DNA of 64,000 bases from Citrus sinensis (taxonomy: Eukaryota; Streptophyta; Magnoliopsida; Sapindales; Rutaceae), in the NCBI RefSeq assembly GCF_022201045.2, contig NC_068559.1, positions 25,241,501-25,305,500 on the forward strand. The letters are read 5' to 3'. Numbering within the stretch: position 1 is the stretch's first letter; each line of letters starts with the position of its first letter. Below, piece by piece: positions 1 through 9,107 of the stretch. The notes beneath the pieces are model-generated. The model searched no databases. It was not told where the DNA came from and was given only the letters and a program-made list of their open reading frames with translations. Made by a program: the position numbers and the translations under genes.

Positions 1-117
1 GAAGGCTCATATCGCATAGACAAGCCGGTAGGTTCAGGGGCATACAGACTACACCACATGGATGGAACAATCGTCAAGCATCCCTGGAATGTCGCAATGC
101 TGAGAAAGTACTACTAA
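1..117 (+). CDS. pol: C-terminal end of gypsy pol polyprotein (integrase tail)
   Basis: Frame 1 is open from the window edge to a TAA at 115-117 and gives 38 residues. It includes GSGAYRLHHMDG followed by WNVAMLRKYY. The pattern Gly-x-Tyr-x-Leu ... Asp-Gly ... Trp-Asn ... Leu-Arg-Lys-Tyr-Tyr is the usual extreme C-terminus of plant Ty3/gypsy integrases. The catalytic integrase, RNase H and reverse transcriptase would lie to the left of this window, so whether pol is intact cannot be judged. Confidence 0.8.
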   Translation, partial: EGSYRIDKPVGSGAYRLHHMDGTIVKHPWNVAMLRKYY

Positions 118-1250
118 CATAAGGACAGTGTCTTAAACCTTATCGTTCACTTTATCTATCTCTTATTTTCTTTACTATGTGTGCAATGTGGTAAAGCCAT
201 GAAAGGTACTTAGGGTACCCCACATGTGCAAGTGAAATTTTTAATTCCCTAAGTCCTAAAGAGTGGATATCTAGATGGTTTCCTATTCTCATTTGGACAA
301 TGAGTCAGTCTTATGTAATGTTCTCCTTTTGATTACCGAATGTGATTATGGTTAAATTTTCGCCATTAATGTGACTCTCTCTTATTACGCCATGTCTTAT
401 TCAGCTATAATTGCTCCATTTCAAGATAATTAGGGGAACCTGAGGTATCTGACTCGATTCGATCGTGAAGATCTATTCGAGGTCAACGCCAATAAGAAAT
501 AATACAACAAATTTAAAGAGGGAGGGTCAGAGAAGGCCCGAGGGCGAGGTAAACCAGCATACCCTAGCGCCATGAGGTTCCGTTAAGGTATGCACACGCC
601 CACACCTCCATTCTTTTGCTTGAGCCAAGTAAAGAATAGATAAACGAAACAAGGTAGGCAAGCATGCCCCTCTATTCGCATTATTTTATTAAATGTTAAC
701 TAGAAGCGGACGACAAAACAAGCATGTTTTTGACCATTTCTGCAAGAAAGAGGGCCAAGAAGGTCCCCGAAAAAAAAACAAAAAAAAGGTACCCGGGACA
801 CCCTAGAAACTCCACAAGTTTATTTGAGATACGCCATAATCTTTATTTAATCCTAGTTGCGCCAAATATGAATTTTCTTTTATCTTATGATAATGTGCAA
901 ATTATTAAATTATTTTGAGATACGTCATAATCTTTATTAAGACGAGCAGTGAGCACATCTACGGAAATCACCATGCAAGCGCCAAAAATACATCAGGGGG
1001 GTACCTGGGGTACCCGAGGAACCCCCACGAGTCTACACAAATCAATCATAAAGCAAGGAATTCAATGGTAAGCCGAATAAAGTCTATTGCAAAAGTTTAA
1101 TACGAATAAGTAGCAAGATTGCTGAGGCAACCTTCCAAAAGACAAGTATCCCAATACATCAAAAGGATGATATCATACTACAAAGGTACAGAAGCGAAGG
1201 AAGAAAGTTACTGAGACATCTCGAGATAAAGCTGTAAATAGCAAGTAAGG
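118..1250. other. non-coding part of the retrotransposon between pol and antisense gene
   Basis: No reading frame here is convincing. The short plus-strand frames at 724-1100 are low complexity and lack any family resemblance. The segment carries four GGTACC sites and a purine-rich stretch at 519-550 that could serve as a polypurine tract, although a Tat-type element would be expected to have its functional tract nearer the LTR. Confidence 0.5.
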
Positions 1251-2263
1251 TCAAGAAGAAGGGGGGACATCCTCCCCACCGTTCCCCTCAACGGGGGCGT
1301 CAATAAGAACACTCGCGGCCAAAAAGCTACTATCTGCAGGAACAACGCTAGCCGAAGGGAGATCCGCCTGGGGTGCCTGGGGAACCTGGGGTACCCCCGA
1401 AGATTGCTGCGGGCTATAGGATGGTGGAGCTTGGGTAGCCCTTTTATCCTCTATCACTTTCAGGATGGCCGACTTGTCCACCCATTTCTCCACCCGGGGT
1501 ACCACCAACTCAGGCTCGACGCTCCAAACCTCAGTCATGATAAGAGTGAAGGCCTTGTCCATCATCTCCGGTTGGCGAGATAGTAGCTCGCCGTGCTTAG
1601 ATTCCACCTCTTCCAACTTCCTAGACAATCAACTGTTCTCACGGGCGTGGTCATCCAAGCGCCTTTGCAAAGCCCTGACCTCCTCTCCTAGCTTCTCTTC
1701 CCGAGACTGGCCGAGCCTAACCTCACCTCGCAGCCTCTTTACCTCGGTCTGTGCAGCCGAGATGCCACTAAGGTCTCGGAGACCGTGGCTAAGGTAGAAA
1801 GCCGCCTACACAAATAATAATAAAGAAAATAAAAGGGAGTCAGGACGATAAAAAAAAGGAAGAGGAAAAGAAAAGAGTGAGAGGCACTTACGTCATGACA
1901 AACTTTGAGCGCTCGGCTATAGCGCTCATTTAAATCTAATTTATCCATCTCTATTGCCATGTCTGTGGAAATACTCTCAGAGGAATGAAGGAAGCAATCA
2001 GTCAGGTGCGATATCCGCTTGTTAGCCACCGGATCCAGCTCGCCCTCCATAAGGTCTCCAGGAGCCGAGAAAAGAGAGCCAAGCTTTCTCTTATGGGTAG
2101 CTGGGGTACCCCGAGAACCCCCAAGAGAGGAGACTGGCAATTTGCCTTTGCCGCCTGGAACGACGGGAGGTCGGTCACCTTTTGCGGAGGTACCCAAGGT
2201 ACCGGAGGAGCTGCCGCTCATGCGACTGAAGAAGGCGTCAAAATCTTCGCCAAAAGGGTCCAT
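1251..2263 (-). pseudogene. antisense coiled-coil gene inside the retrotransposon, one intron, one in-frame stop
   Basis: Read on the minus strand, an ATG at 2263 opens exon 1 (2263-1892, 124 codons) starting MDPFGEDFDAFFSRMSG. It contains a Gly/Ser/Pro-rich stretch and then a helical region ending KVCHD. A consensus donor (GAC|GTAAGT at 1891) and an acceptor (TGTAG at 1806) define an 86-bp T-rich intron. Exon 2 (1805-1251) stays in frame and encodes an acidic/basic heptad-like coiled coil (EVKRLRGEVRLGQSREEKL and onward), a conserved-looking block around EPELVVPRVEKWVDKSA, and a Pro/Gln-rich tail with GVPQVPQAPQ, ending in TGA. A single TGA at 1631-1629 interrupts exon 2 after ARENS; the frame is otherwise open on both sides. 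Antisense extra ORFs between pol and the 3' LTR are known from plant Tat-lineage elements. Its function is unknown; I see no catalytic motif. Confidence 0.6.
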
Positions 2264-2269
2264 ACCTAT

Positions 2270-2900
2270 CCAACAAAAAAAAAGAGAGAGGAAGTCAAAA
2301 AAAAAAAAAAGCAAAGCAGAAGCTTGGACGTACAAAAAAAAAAGGAGAAATCTGGAGATATAAAAAAAAAAAGAAGCTTGGACGTAAAAAAAAAAAAAAA
2401 GAGAGAAGTCTGGAGATATAAAAAAAAAAGAGAAAGTCAAAGAAAAAAAAAAAGGAGAAGCCTGGAGATAAAAAAAAAAGGGGGGGTAAAGAAGAGGAAG
2501 TAAAAAAAAAAAAAAGAGGGAAGGAGCTTGGACGTACAAAAAAAAAGAGGAGAAGTTTGGAGATTAAAAAAAAAAGCAAAGGAGAGGAAGGCAAAAAAAA
2601 AAAAAAAGCCTCCAGGATGATTTAAAAGAAAACAAAAAGAGAGGAGCATGGATTAAAAAAAAAAAGAGAGAAGAAGAAGAAGAGGCCACTGGAAGAAACG
2701 AATAAGCAAAATGGAGGGAGAAGATGGCTTACCACAAGGAGATCACTGCACCACCAGTCGAACGCCGTCGTCACGCCACCACTGGAAATCACGGGAGCCA
2801 AGGCCGACTAAAAAAAAAAAAAAGAGAAAAAAGGAGATGGAAGACGAAAGGACAAGAAGAAAAAGTAGAATAAAGAAGAAAAAGTGGAGATGGGGTGGCG
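2270..2900. repeat. purine-strand minisatellite of A-runs alternating with two short motifs
   Basis: The plus strand is almost pure A/G and is built from 8-15-nt A-runs separated by degenerate copies of two words. GCTTGGACGTA occurs near 2322, 2374 and 2527. TGGAGATA or a close variant occurs near 2352, 2410, 2465 and 2557. Unit length is roughly 25-55 bp and irregular. On the minus strand it is a pyrimidine tract directly upstream of the antisense gene's ATG, so it may be that gene's leader. It produces spurious Phe-rich and Lys-rich frames that are not genes. Confidence 0.75.
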
Positions 2901-3479
2901 TTGGAGTTTGGAGAAGAAAATGAAAAGTGTTTGGGGATTGTAGAATAAAGGGAAAATAAAAACGTGCAGTCAGTGATTTATATATAAAAAAAAAATATGT
3001 GAGGCTGGAGGTTGAAATGATTTGGCTAGTTTTTGAATTTTAAAAGCCAGAGCAAGCAAGAAGCCACTGTGAGTAATTAAATTTGTTGGGAGATTATGTT
3101 GGGATTTTCAAAATAAACAACAAGAGATTGACATTTACATCAGGGGTGTTAATTAAACCTGACAGTGCACTCTGCACGAAAAGAAGATCAGGGATGTTTG
3201 CGTGAGTTTGATTTTTTTTAAAATTCAAACTGCTTGTCAGACGGCTGCCACTTCCCAAGAAAAGGAGAGGGAGATATGAAGACAACTGTTCGTTCCCATC
3301 GTTAAAAAAAAAAAAAAAAAAAAACCAGGGGGATGTTCCTCCAAGAAGACATGCATTAGTTCAGTGTGTAAATATCGCCACGTGTTACACACAGTTCCTC
3401 CAAGAGTTTCTTGTGCCTCAATTACATTCGCCACAAAGAAACTAGGGGGATGTTGTTTGGGAAGGAAATATGAGACCAA

Positions 3480-4343
3480 TAATGAAGCGCCACGTGTCGA
3501 TATTTAAGAGATTAATTTGTCTCGGGTACCTTGGGTACCTCGGATACTCTAGGTATCCCGGCTACCCTAAGGACTCCGGGGGTACCTCGGGTACACCATG
3601 AAAGGATATAAAAATCTTCGTAAATATGTGAAGGGATATGTGGGCCCTGAATCGCAAAAAGATCGGTTTGATGCATGTTGAAAAATAAGGAAATCTTGCG
3701 CCGCAAAAGACGAGACAGCCGCCTGTCACGACAGCAAATCCGCCAAAAGTGTGATATTGTGACAGTTGGGACCACCAGCTTTTTCCTGCTACACCTACAA
3801 AATTACAACGGAATTGCAGAGGTACGCGGGACCACTCCACTACGCTCAGCACGTGAATACGGCACAAACTTGCTCTCCACTGATATTTTTGAAACGTCTA
3901 AGCCGCCATACGCATGAAAATAAGAATATTCCTGACATGACAGCAGGGAACGCCACTAAAATAGCGCCAGGTGGCACGGCGATTGGGGTACACCATATAA
4001 ATACTCAGGTTTGATTTTTATCGAGGAAGTGAACACACTCACCACAAAAAGAAACGAGGGTTTCTTCAACCTCAAAATCTCCATTACCGAGAGCTTGCAA
4101 GCTCTCTAACCTGAGATAACCCAACTCTGACTTGAGCGTCGGAGTGTGGTCGCCGGCCACCCCCGGCTCCACCTCTGACTTTTGTTTGGTTGTTTCGCAG
4201 GTTTAAGGCGAGTTTCACCAGCCCTCTGCACCTAAAGTCAGACCCCCTCCATATCCTCCGTCATCTCAATCCTCCTCCACTCCACAAAAAACCCAAACAG
4301 CCCGCACGTGCCGAACAAGTGAGGTACCCTGCTCCCCGACAAA
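3480..4343 (+). repeat. 3' LTR of the gypsy element (left border uncertain)
   Basis: This stretch has LTR character: a TATA box at 3996-4003, a following AC-rich leader, a GC-rich R/U5-like segment with GAGCGTCGGAGTG, and an end near CCCCGACA. Between 3520 and 3600 there is a dense run of GGTACC and near-copies. The left border cannot be fixed without the 5' LTR; candidates beginning with TG lie between about 2930 and 3500. Confidence 0.5.
3996..4003 (+). promoter_or_regulatory. TATA box in the LTR
   Basis: TATAAATA sits about 30 bp before an AC-rich segment (4030-4050) that would be the transcript start region of the element. This is inference from motif and position. Confidence 0.5.
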
Positions 4344-5228
4344 AATATAAATTTATTGCTCTTGGGTTGGTTTTGTGGTTTTTTATTCATTGACCCAAAA
4401 TCAGCCGCAAACAGATATGAACAAGCCTTTTTAGTTTGAATAATGATATATGTATAACAATTAGTTAGTATAAAGCTCATAAGAGATAAAATTATGACAA
4501 AATTTTCTTCAGTATTATAGTGAAATTTTTTTGTTCTGTAATGATGGTGGGCTAACTGTAATACAACGTGTAGTAAGCATATAATTGATGTTTTAGTTTT
4601 CAATGCTACTGTTTCGGGGCCTAAAATATATCATCTTTTGCCGGGGTCACATTTTCTTTAGAGATTGTTAAAGCTATTTTCTATGACCTGAAAATACGTA
4701 TTATCTATCGCCAATGCAACTTTTGTTTGAAGGGTTAAAACAACTAATCAAAGCGAATTAATTGACTTGCCGATCGTTCATCAAGATGAAGTGTTTCTTC
4801 AATGACGATCGACAATTAACCATCCTTTTAGTTTATCTCAAAAAGAAATCTTCAACACCATTAATGGGACAAATATTGATCAAACCAATTCTATTCTTGT
4901 AATTGAAGATGATCTTGCGATTCTGGAGTGATTTACTAAACACAATTTGAAAAGACTTTTTTACCCTGCAGCAATTAGTCGTCTCTCGTGTGCTTTTGAT
5001 ATTCGAAAATTTATGGTGTATTTAAGTTTTAATTTATAGACAAGTTTCGTTTCCACCTGAATATTTTTTATATTCATGGCATCTAAGTGATCACACAAGT
5101 CTTTGTACATAGATAGAGGCAATTAATACAAGTTCTAATCATACAACCTTTCCCTAAGAGAAACACCAATTCCTTTGATCTCAAGCTTCCACTTGGCCCA
5201 AATTTCTCTCCCTTTGTTCGTCATCATC
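4344..5228. other. intergenic, nothing recognised
   Basis: AT-rich sequence between the retrotransposon end and the last exon of LHCA2. It must contain the LHCA2 3' UTR near its right side. No frame or repeat stands out. Confidence 0.6.
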
Positions 5229-6299
5229 TCACTTGGGGGTGAAGGCCTGAATCAAATTAACCACAAAGCATCATCGCCAATTAGTAAATAAATATAATTA
5301 ACACTTAATTGGATACATACAATGAGTAGAGTGCTAGGTGCTGTAATTAACTTACAGCAAAAACGGTGGCATGACCAGGATCAGCAAGGTGAGCAATGAG
5401 ATTGTCAATGGGGCCGGTGCCGGTGTAAATGTGCTGGAACCAAGCACCCATCACAGCCAACATAGCCAATCTTCCATTCTTGATCTCCTTAGTCCTCAGC
5501 TCCTTTACCTTCTCGGGCGAACCGGATCCCCAGCCAAGTGGGTCAAACCAAAGCCCACCTGGGTACCCAACATCGGTGCCGGTGAGCTTGTTGTTGGGGA
5601 AGATCGGGTCAGTGTTCACACAGCCTGGCTTTATAATGTCGGCCCACCGTCTGCCCTCTGCCCAGCCTATGAATATCATCTCAACAATGAACAGGGTGGT
5701 GGTGTCTGTGAAGTACTCTAGCTCCCCAGCTGTGTACCAGGATGGAGTGTTGAGGATTCCAAGTTTTGTTAACAATTCCGGAATGAAAATTCCTGCAGCT
5801 CCTAACATTGCCCATCTGCAGTGCACAATTTCTGATTGCACGTTCCATCTCAGCGTCTCAGGATCAGATCCTGTGGATAACAAACTAATTAACAATGTGC
5901 ACGTACTTGAGACGTACGATTAGTTTTCTACATTTATCTTACCAAGACCAAGAGGATCGAAGCCGAAGTCTCCGGGGAGGCTACCATCGAGCCATTCAGG
6001 AGGAGTGCTGCCTGGGAACCAGAGAGGCCTGTTAGGATCAGCTGCAGCCGCACTCACTGAAACCGATCGTGTTCCCGCTGTTGCTCCGTTTTTTCTCAAT
6101 TTCAGCTTCTTCCCACCAAGGAAAGAAGCCTTTGTTGCTCCCGCAACTGATCTACTCTTCTGAGAACTGCAATATCACTTTAATTAACTAAATAATCACG
6201 CACTTAAACTATGTGAAAATCAATTAATGGGTGTGTTAAGAGAACTTGCCTGGGGGATGAGATGGCTGCAACGGCAGGGGAAGCACAAACGGAAGCCAT
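5229..6299 (-). CDS. LHCA2: photosystem I light-harvesting chlorophyll a/b protein, type II (LHCA2)
   Basis: Binds chlorophyll and passes excitation to the photosystem I core as part of the LHCI belt in the thylakoid membrane. Four exons: 6299-6250, 6166-5943, 5870-5356 and 5246-5229. They join in frame to 807 nt, 268 aa, the usual family length. Residues 1 to about 55 are a Ser/Ala/Lys-rich plastid transit peptide ([16 protein letters not shown]). The mature part starts near [12 protein letters not shown] and has LHC helix 1 with [11 protein letters not shown] (E105, H108, R110) and helix 3 with [10 protein letters not shown] (E220, N223, R225). His108 at the red-chlorophyll ligand position fits Lhca1/Lhca2 rather than Lhca3/Lhca4, which use Asn. 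The protein ends [15 protein letters not shown]. The last exon codes only AFTPK and stop. Intron 1 has a GC donor (CAG|GCAAGT); the nearby GT alternative I checked runs into a stop. An I-box lies upstream. Confidence 0.96.
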
Positions 6300-6421
6300 T
6301 TTTACTACCAGGCAAAGGCTTTCAGCAAAATTATGACTGGCGTTTGTGTGCGTGTAAAGTAGAATACAATTGGCAGTGAACAGAAGATACAAAAACTTGT
6401 TAATGTTAATGGATGCCGGGG

Positions 6422-6427
6422 CTTATC
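6422..6427 (-). promoter_or_regulatory. I-box (GATAAG) upstream of LHCA2
   Basis: On the minus strand this reads AAAGATAAGCC, about 125 bp upstream of the LHCA2 start codon. GATAAG I-boxes are common in light-regulated Lhc promoters. No strong TATA box is seen between it and the ATG. A palindromic ATGCCATGTGGCAT lies further upstream near 6469. Confidence 0.45.
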
Positions 6428-6449
6428 TTTAAGGATAGAAGAGTGGATC

Positions 6450-8616
6450 TCTAACTGGCTTATGTGATGCCATGTGGCATGCAGAATCTGATATCCTGCT
6501 CCTCTACCTCGAATTTTCCTGGTTACTTGGATTAATCTCGAGTTCTTCTCAAAAAAAAAAAAAATCTCGAGTTGGTGGTTCAGATTGTAAGTTCATTGTG
6601 CCCCATGCATAAAAAATATCGGCTAGGGACCCTGTGGCTAACCCAGCTCTGTCACATATTTTAATTACACGCAATTACTCTTATTTATGTTATTTCACAG
6701 CTAAATGATTTAGATTGAGATGAGATTTGTGTCGATTTTGTGTATAGAGTTGTGATTGATTATTATTCAAATACGCATGTATATTGCAACAGAAAGATAA
6801 AATTGACCTAGCTTTTTTTTTGTTTTTTGAAATGCATATTTCTTCAAACTGGATTCGTGTCAGCCCACACGACTTTTACAGCCGGCCACCGACACAGATC
6901 AGGCTTGTGCACCTGGAATTGAATGTGGCTCAAGCCCAGCCCATTTAGTTTATCCGGGCTGAATTGAGCGAAAAATTATGAATCTGCCTTGTATTCTCTG
7001 TGGGAGAAAGAAAACAGATCTTAAAGGGTCATTCTCATTTTGATTCTCATAAAATGGAAGACGTGAATCGTTTCTTATATATTTAAATTTTTCCTTGGAC
7101 CCCTACTCTTTGTTTGGTAAGGAAAATGCAAAAGAGAGGGGAAAAAAGAAAAACTTAAAAAAAAAAAAAAAAAACAAACTGGAAGCCACAACTTAGTTCT
7201 TATCTTGATTTGTGAGGCAAAATCATAACCCCCATTTGCATGACTTTGAAGTTGATAAAGTAGAGGCCCACTACCACAAACTCTTATGTCTTTATTCCAC
7301 CCACTTGCCCTAGCAGATTCTCAAGGGAAAAAAAAAACAAAAAAAAAAAAACCAACACGTGTGTTCTTGTAACCAAGTCCAAAGCTTTGAATATCTATTT
7401 TTAGAAAAATCATCTCATTCTCCCATTTTTTGTAAATTGGATAGTAAAACTGGTTGAAGCTTGAAATTTTGAAACCCAAATGAATCCAGGGCTTGATTCT
7501 TATTCCTTATTATACAAGTTTACGAGGTTTATATTTAAACATAATGTTTGTTTCGTAGCAAACAGTTCATGATGTGTATATGTATATACACATATGTCCT
7601 GCTAATGGTGGTGAAAATGATTTTAGAGGGTCATAATTATGTTTTCCAGTTGCAAGCAAAACAAGATTTATATATTCAGTTTTTCTTAGATACATAATCA
7701 TCTACAGTTTCCTCTACACGGTAAAGAACCGACCGCAAGATCCAGTTTGGTAAGCATTACCAGCAATATTGTCACAAATAATTGGCTACACACTTTGCAA
7801 ATGGATCTGTTTTAACCACTGCATCAAGCCGAAGTTTAGATAACTAAGGGAACAAATTAATTAATGGTTGTTAGCATTTGCAACCAAGGTGTAATTAGTG
7901 AATGTTTCAGGTCTATCAACAAAATCAGAGCATGGTTAATAGGATTTGGCAATCTTTTTAATTTGCAAGTGATGATAAACTTGAAAGCCTTGGATCCCTG
8001 TTCTACTTTTTCACTCAGCTGGCATGTGCTTGCTAATTAGTACTGTAATTATGCCTTATGAGAATTATATCACAGAAACAGCCTGCTAATTATGTCTACA
8101 CGAGAATTATAACACACACACAAAGCCAGCATTCGAAATTATAACTTTTCAAAAACCTAATACAAAGGAAAGTGGGTTCAATGAAATCATCATCATCAAA
8201 CGATTTTCTTTTTCTTGTTATGGTCCTTTTTCTATTTTTCTTCTGTTGCGGAGTCAACAAGCGAAGACGCAGTCCTCGGCATCATTGACTTGTGAGCCTC
8301 CTTTTATGCATATTGAGTTCTGAAAGTACTAAATAATGCAACATTTGGGTTGTTATAATGACTGTAACAACTTTGGCGAACCTCAAAAAGTAAGATTATC
8401 GTGTCGGATTCTGCATATGTTTCTTGGCCCCAAATTTGTATTATTGTGCTGTTCATAAATTTAGTGTTCGTACTACTCATTATATCGCCACATGCTGGTA
8501 GGTTTATTGCACATAATTTAGCATTTTGATTTGATGTGTAAAATTGCCATGACCCATTAGTGGCAAATCTAGCAGATGATGAGTAGATTGCTAAATCTGC
8601 TAAAACTGGGAATGCT
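6450..8616. other. intergenic, LHCA2 promoter side, no gene seen
   Basis: AT-rich sequence with A-runs near 7160 and 7328 and no frame above background. The first few hundred bases are the likely LHCA2 promoter. Nothing else was recognised. Confidence 0.6.
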
Positions 8617-8757
8617 GGCATATCAATTAATCTTATATTTGGAGGGACAGTGAAAATGGGCAAAATTGTTGCATTTAGCCTATTATTGTTGGCATATCAA
8701 TTAATCTTCATTTTGGAGGGACAGTGAACATGGGCAAAATTGTTGCAGCTAGCCCTA
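8617..8757 (+). repeat. 74-bp tandem duplication, diverged
   Basis: GGCATATCAATTAATCTT starts at 8617 and again at 8691. Both copies continue through GGAGGGACAGTGAA and GGGCAAAATTGTTGCA. Several substitutions separate them, so the duplication is not recent. Confidence 0.85.
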
Positions 8758-8965
8758 ATTAGAGGCATCACAGTCACCTAACTTTGTAGGGTCAATAGCC
8801 CTAATACTTCAATAGATTAAAGATACCATCAATGTTTACAGGCGCAATCTTGGAATAGCAATTCTTGCTCACATATCAACATCTTTCTGAACAAACAGTG
8901 ACATGAAAAAGCTCCATCGCCACTTTTTTTTTTTTTAATACAGACCACCGTTAGTCCATTACCGT

Positions 8966-9107
8966 TTTGATATGTAATTATCAAAACATTTGGGACACTT
9001 TAGGAGCCTTTGATAAAAATCAAGTCATAGAGAGAATTTGATATGTAATTATCAAAACATTTGGGACACTTTAGGAGCCTTTGATAAAAATCAAATCATA
9101 GAGAGAA
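8966..9107 (+). repeat. 71-bp tandem duplication, nearly identical
   Basis: Two adjacent 71-bp units (8966-9036 and 9037-9107) start TTTGATATGTAATTATC and end CATAGAGAGAA. They differ at one position that I can see (AAGTCATAG versus AAATCATAG). The near identity implies a recent event. Confidence 0.9.

Larger units (their letters stand above)
1..4343 (+). mobile_element. 3' part of a Ty3/gypsy (Tat-like) LTR retrotransposon
   Basis: The segment enters from the left edge. In order it holds the C-terminal end of pol, about 1.1 kb of non-coding sequence, an antisense gene (minus strand, 1251-2263), a purine-rich minisatellite and an LTR with a TATA box. A pol end followed by an extra ORF region before the 3' LTR is typical of plant Tat/Ogre-type gypsy elements. 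The LTR end near 4130 has the words GAGCGTCGGAGTG and a downstream TTTCGCAGG, which resemble the LTR termini I know from plant Tat elements. I place the right end near 4343 at CCCCGACA because LTRs end in CA and the sequence becomes AT-rich there; this is inferred. The 5' LTR, gag and most of pol lie outside the window. Lineage assignment is from memory of the family. Confidence 0.75.

Noticed and set aside
2295..2649. Long Phe-rich minus-strand and Lys-rich plus-strand frames
   Set aside because: They are translations of poly-A/purine repeats, not protein-coding sequence.
5371..5923. Plus-strand frames of 116 and 164 codons
   Set aside because: They lie opposite LHCA2 exon 3, which has an unmistakable family match; these are antisense shadows.
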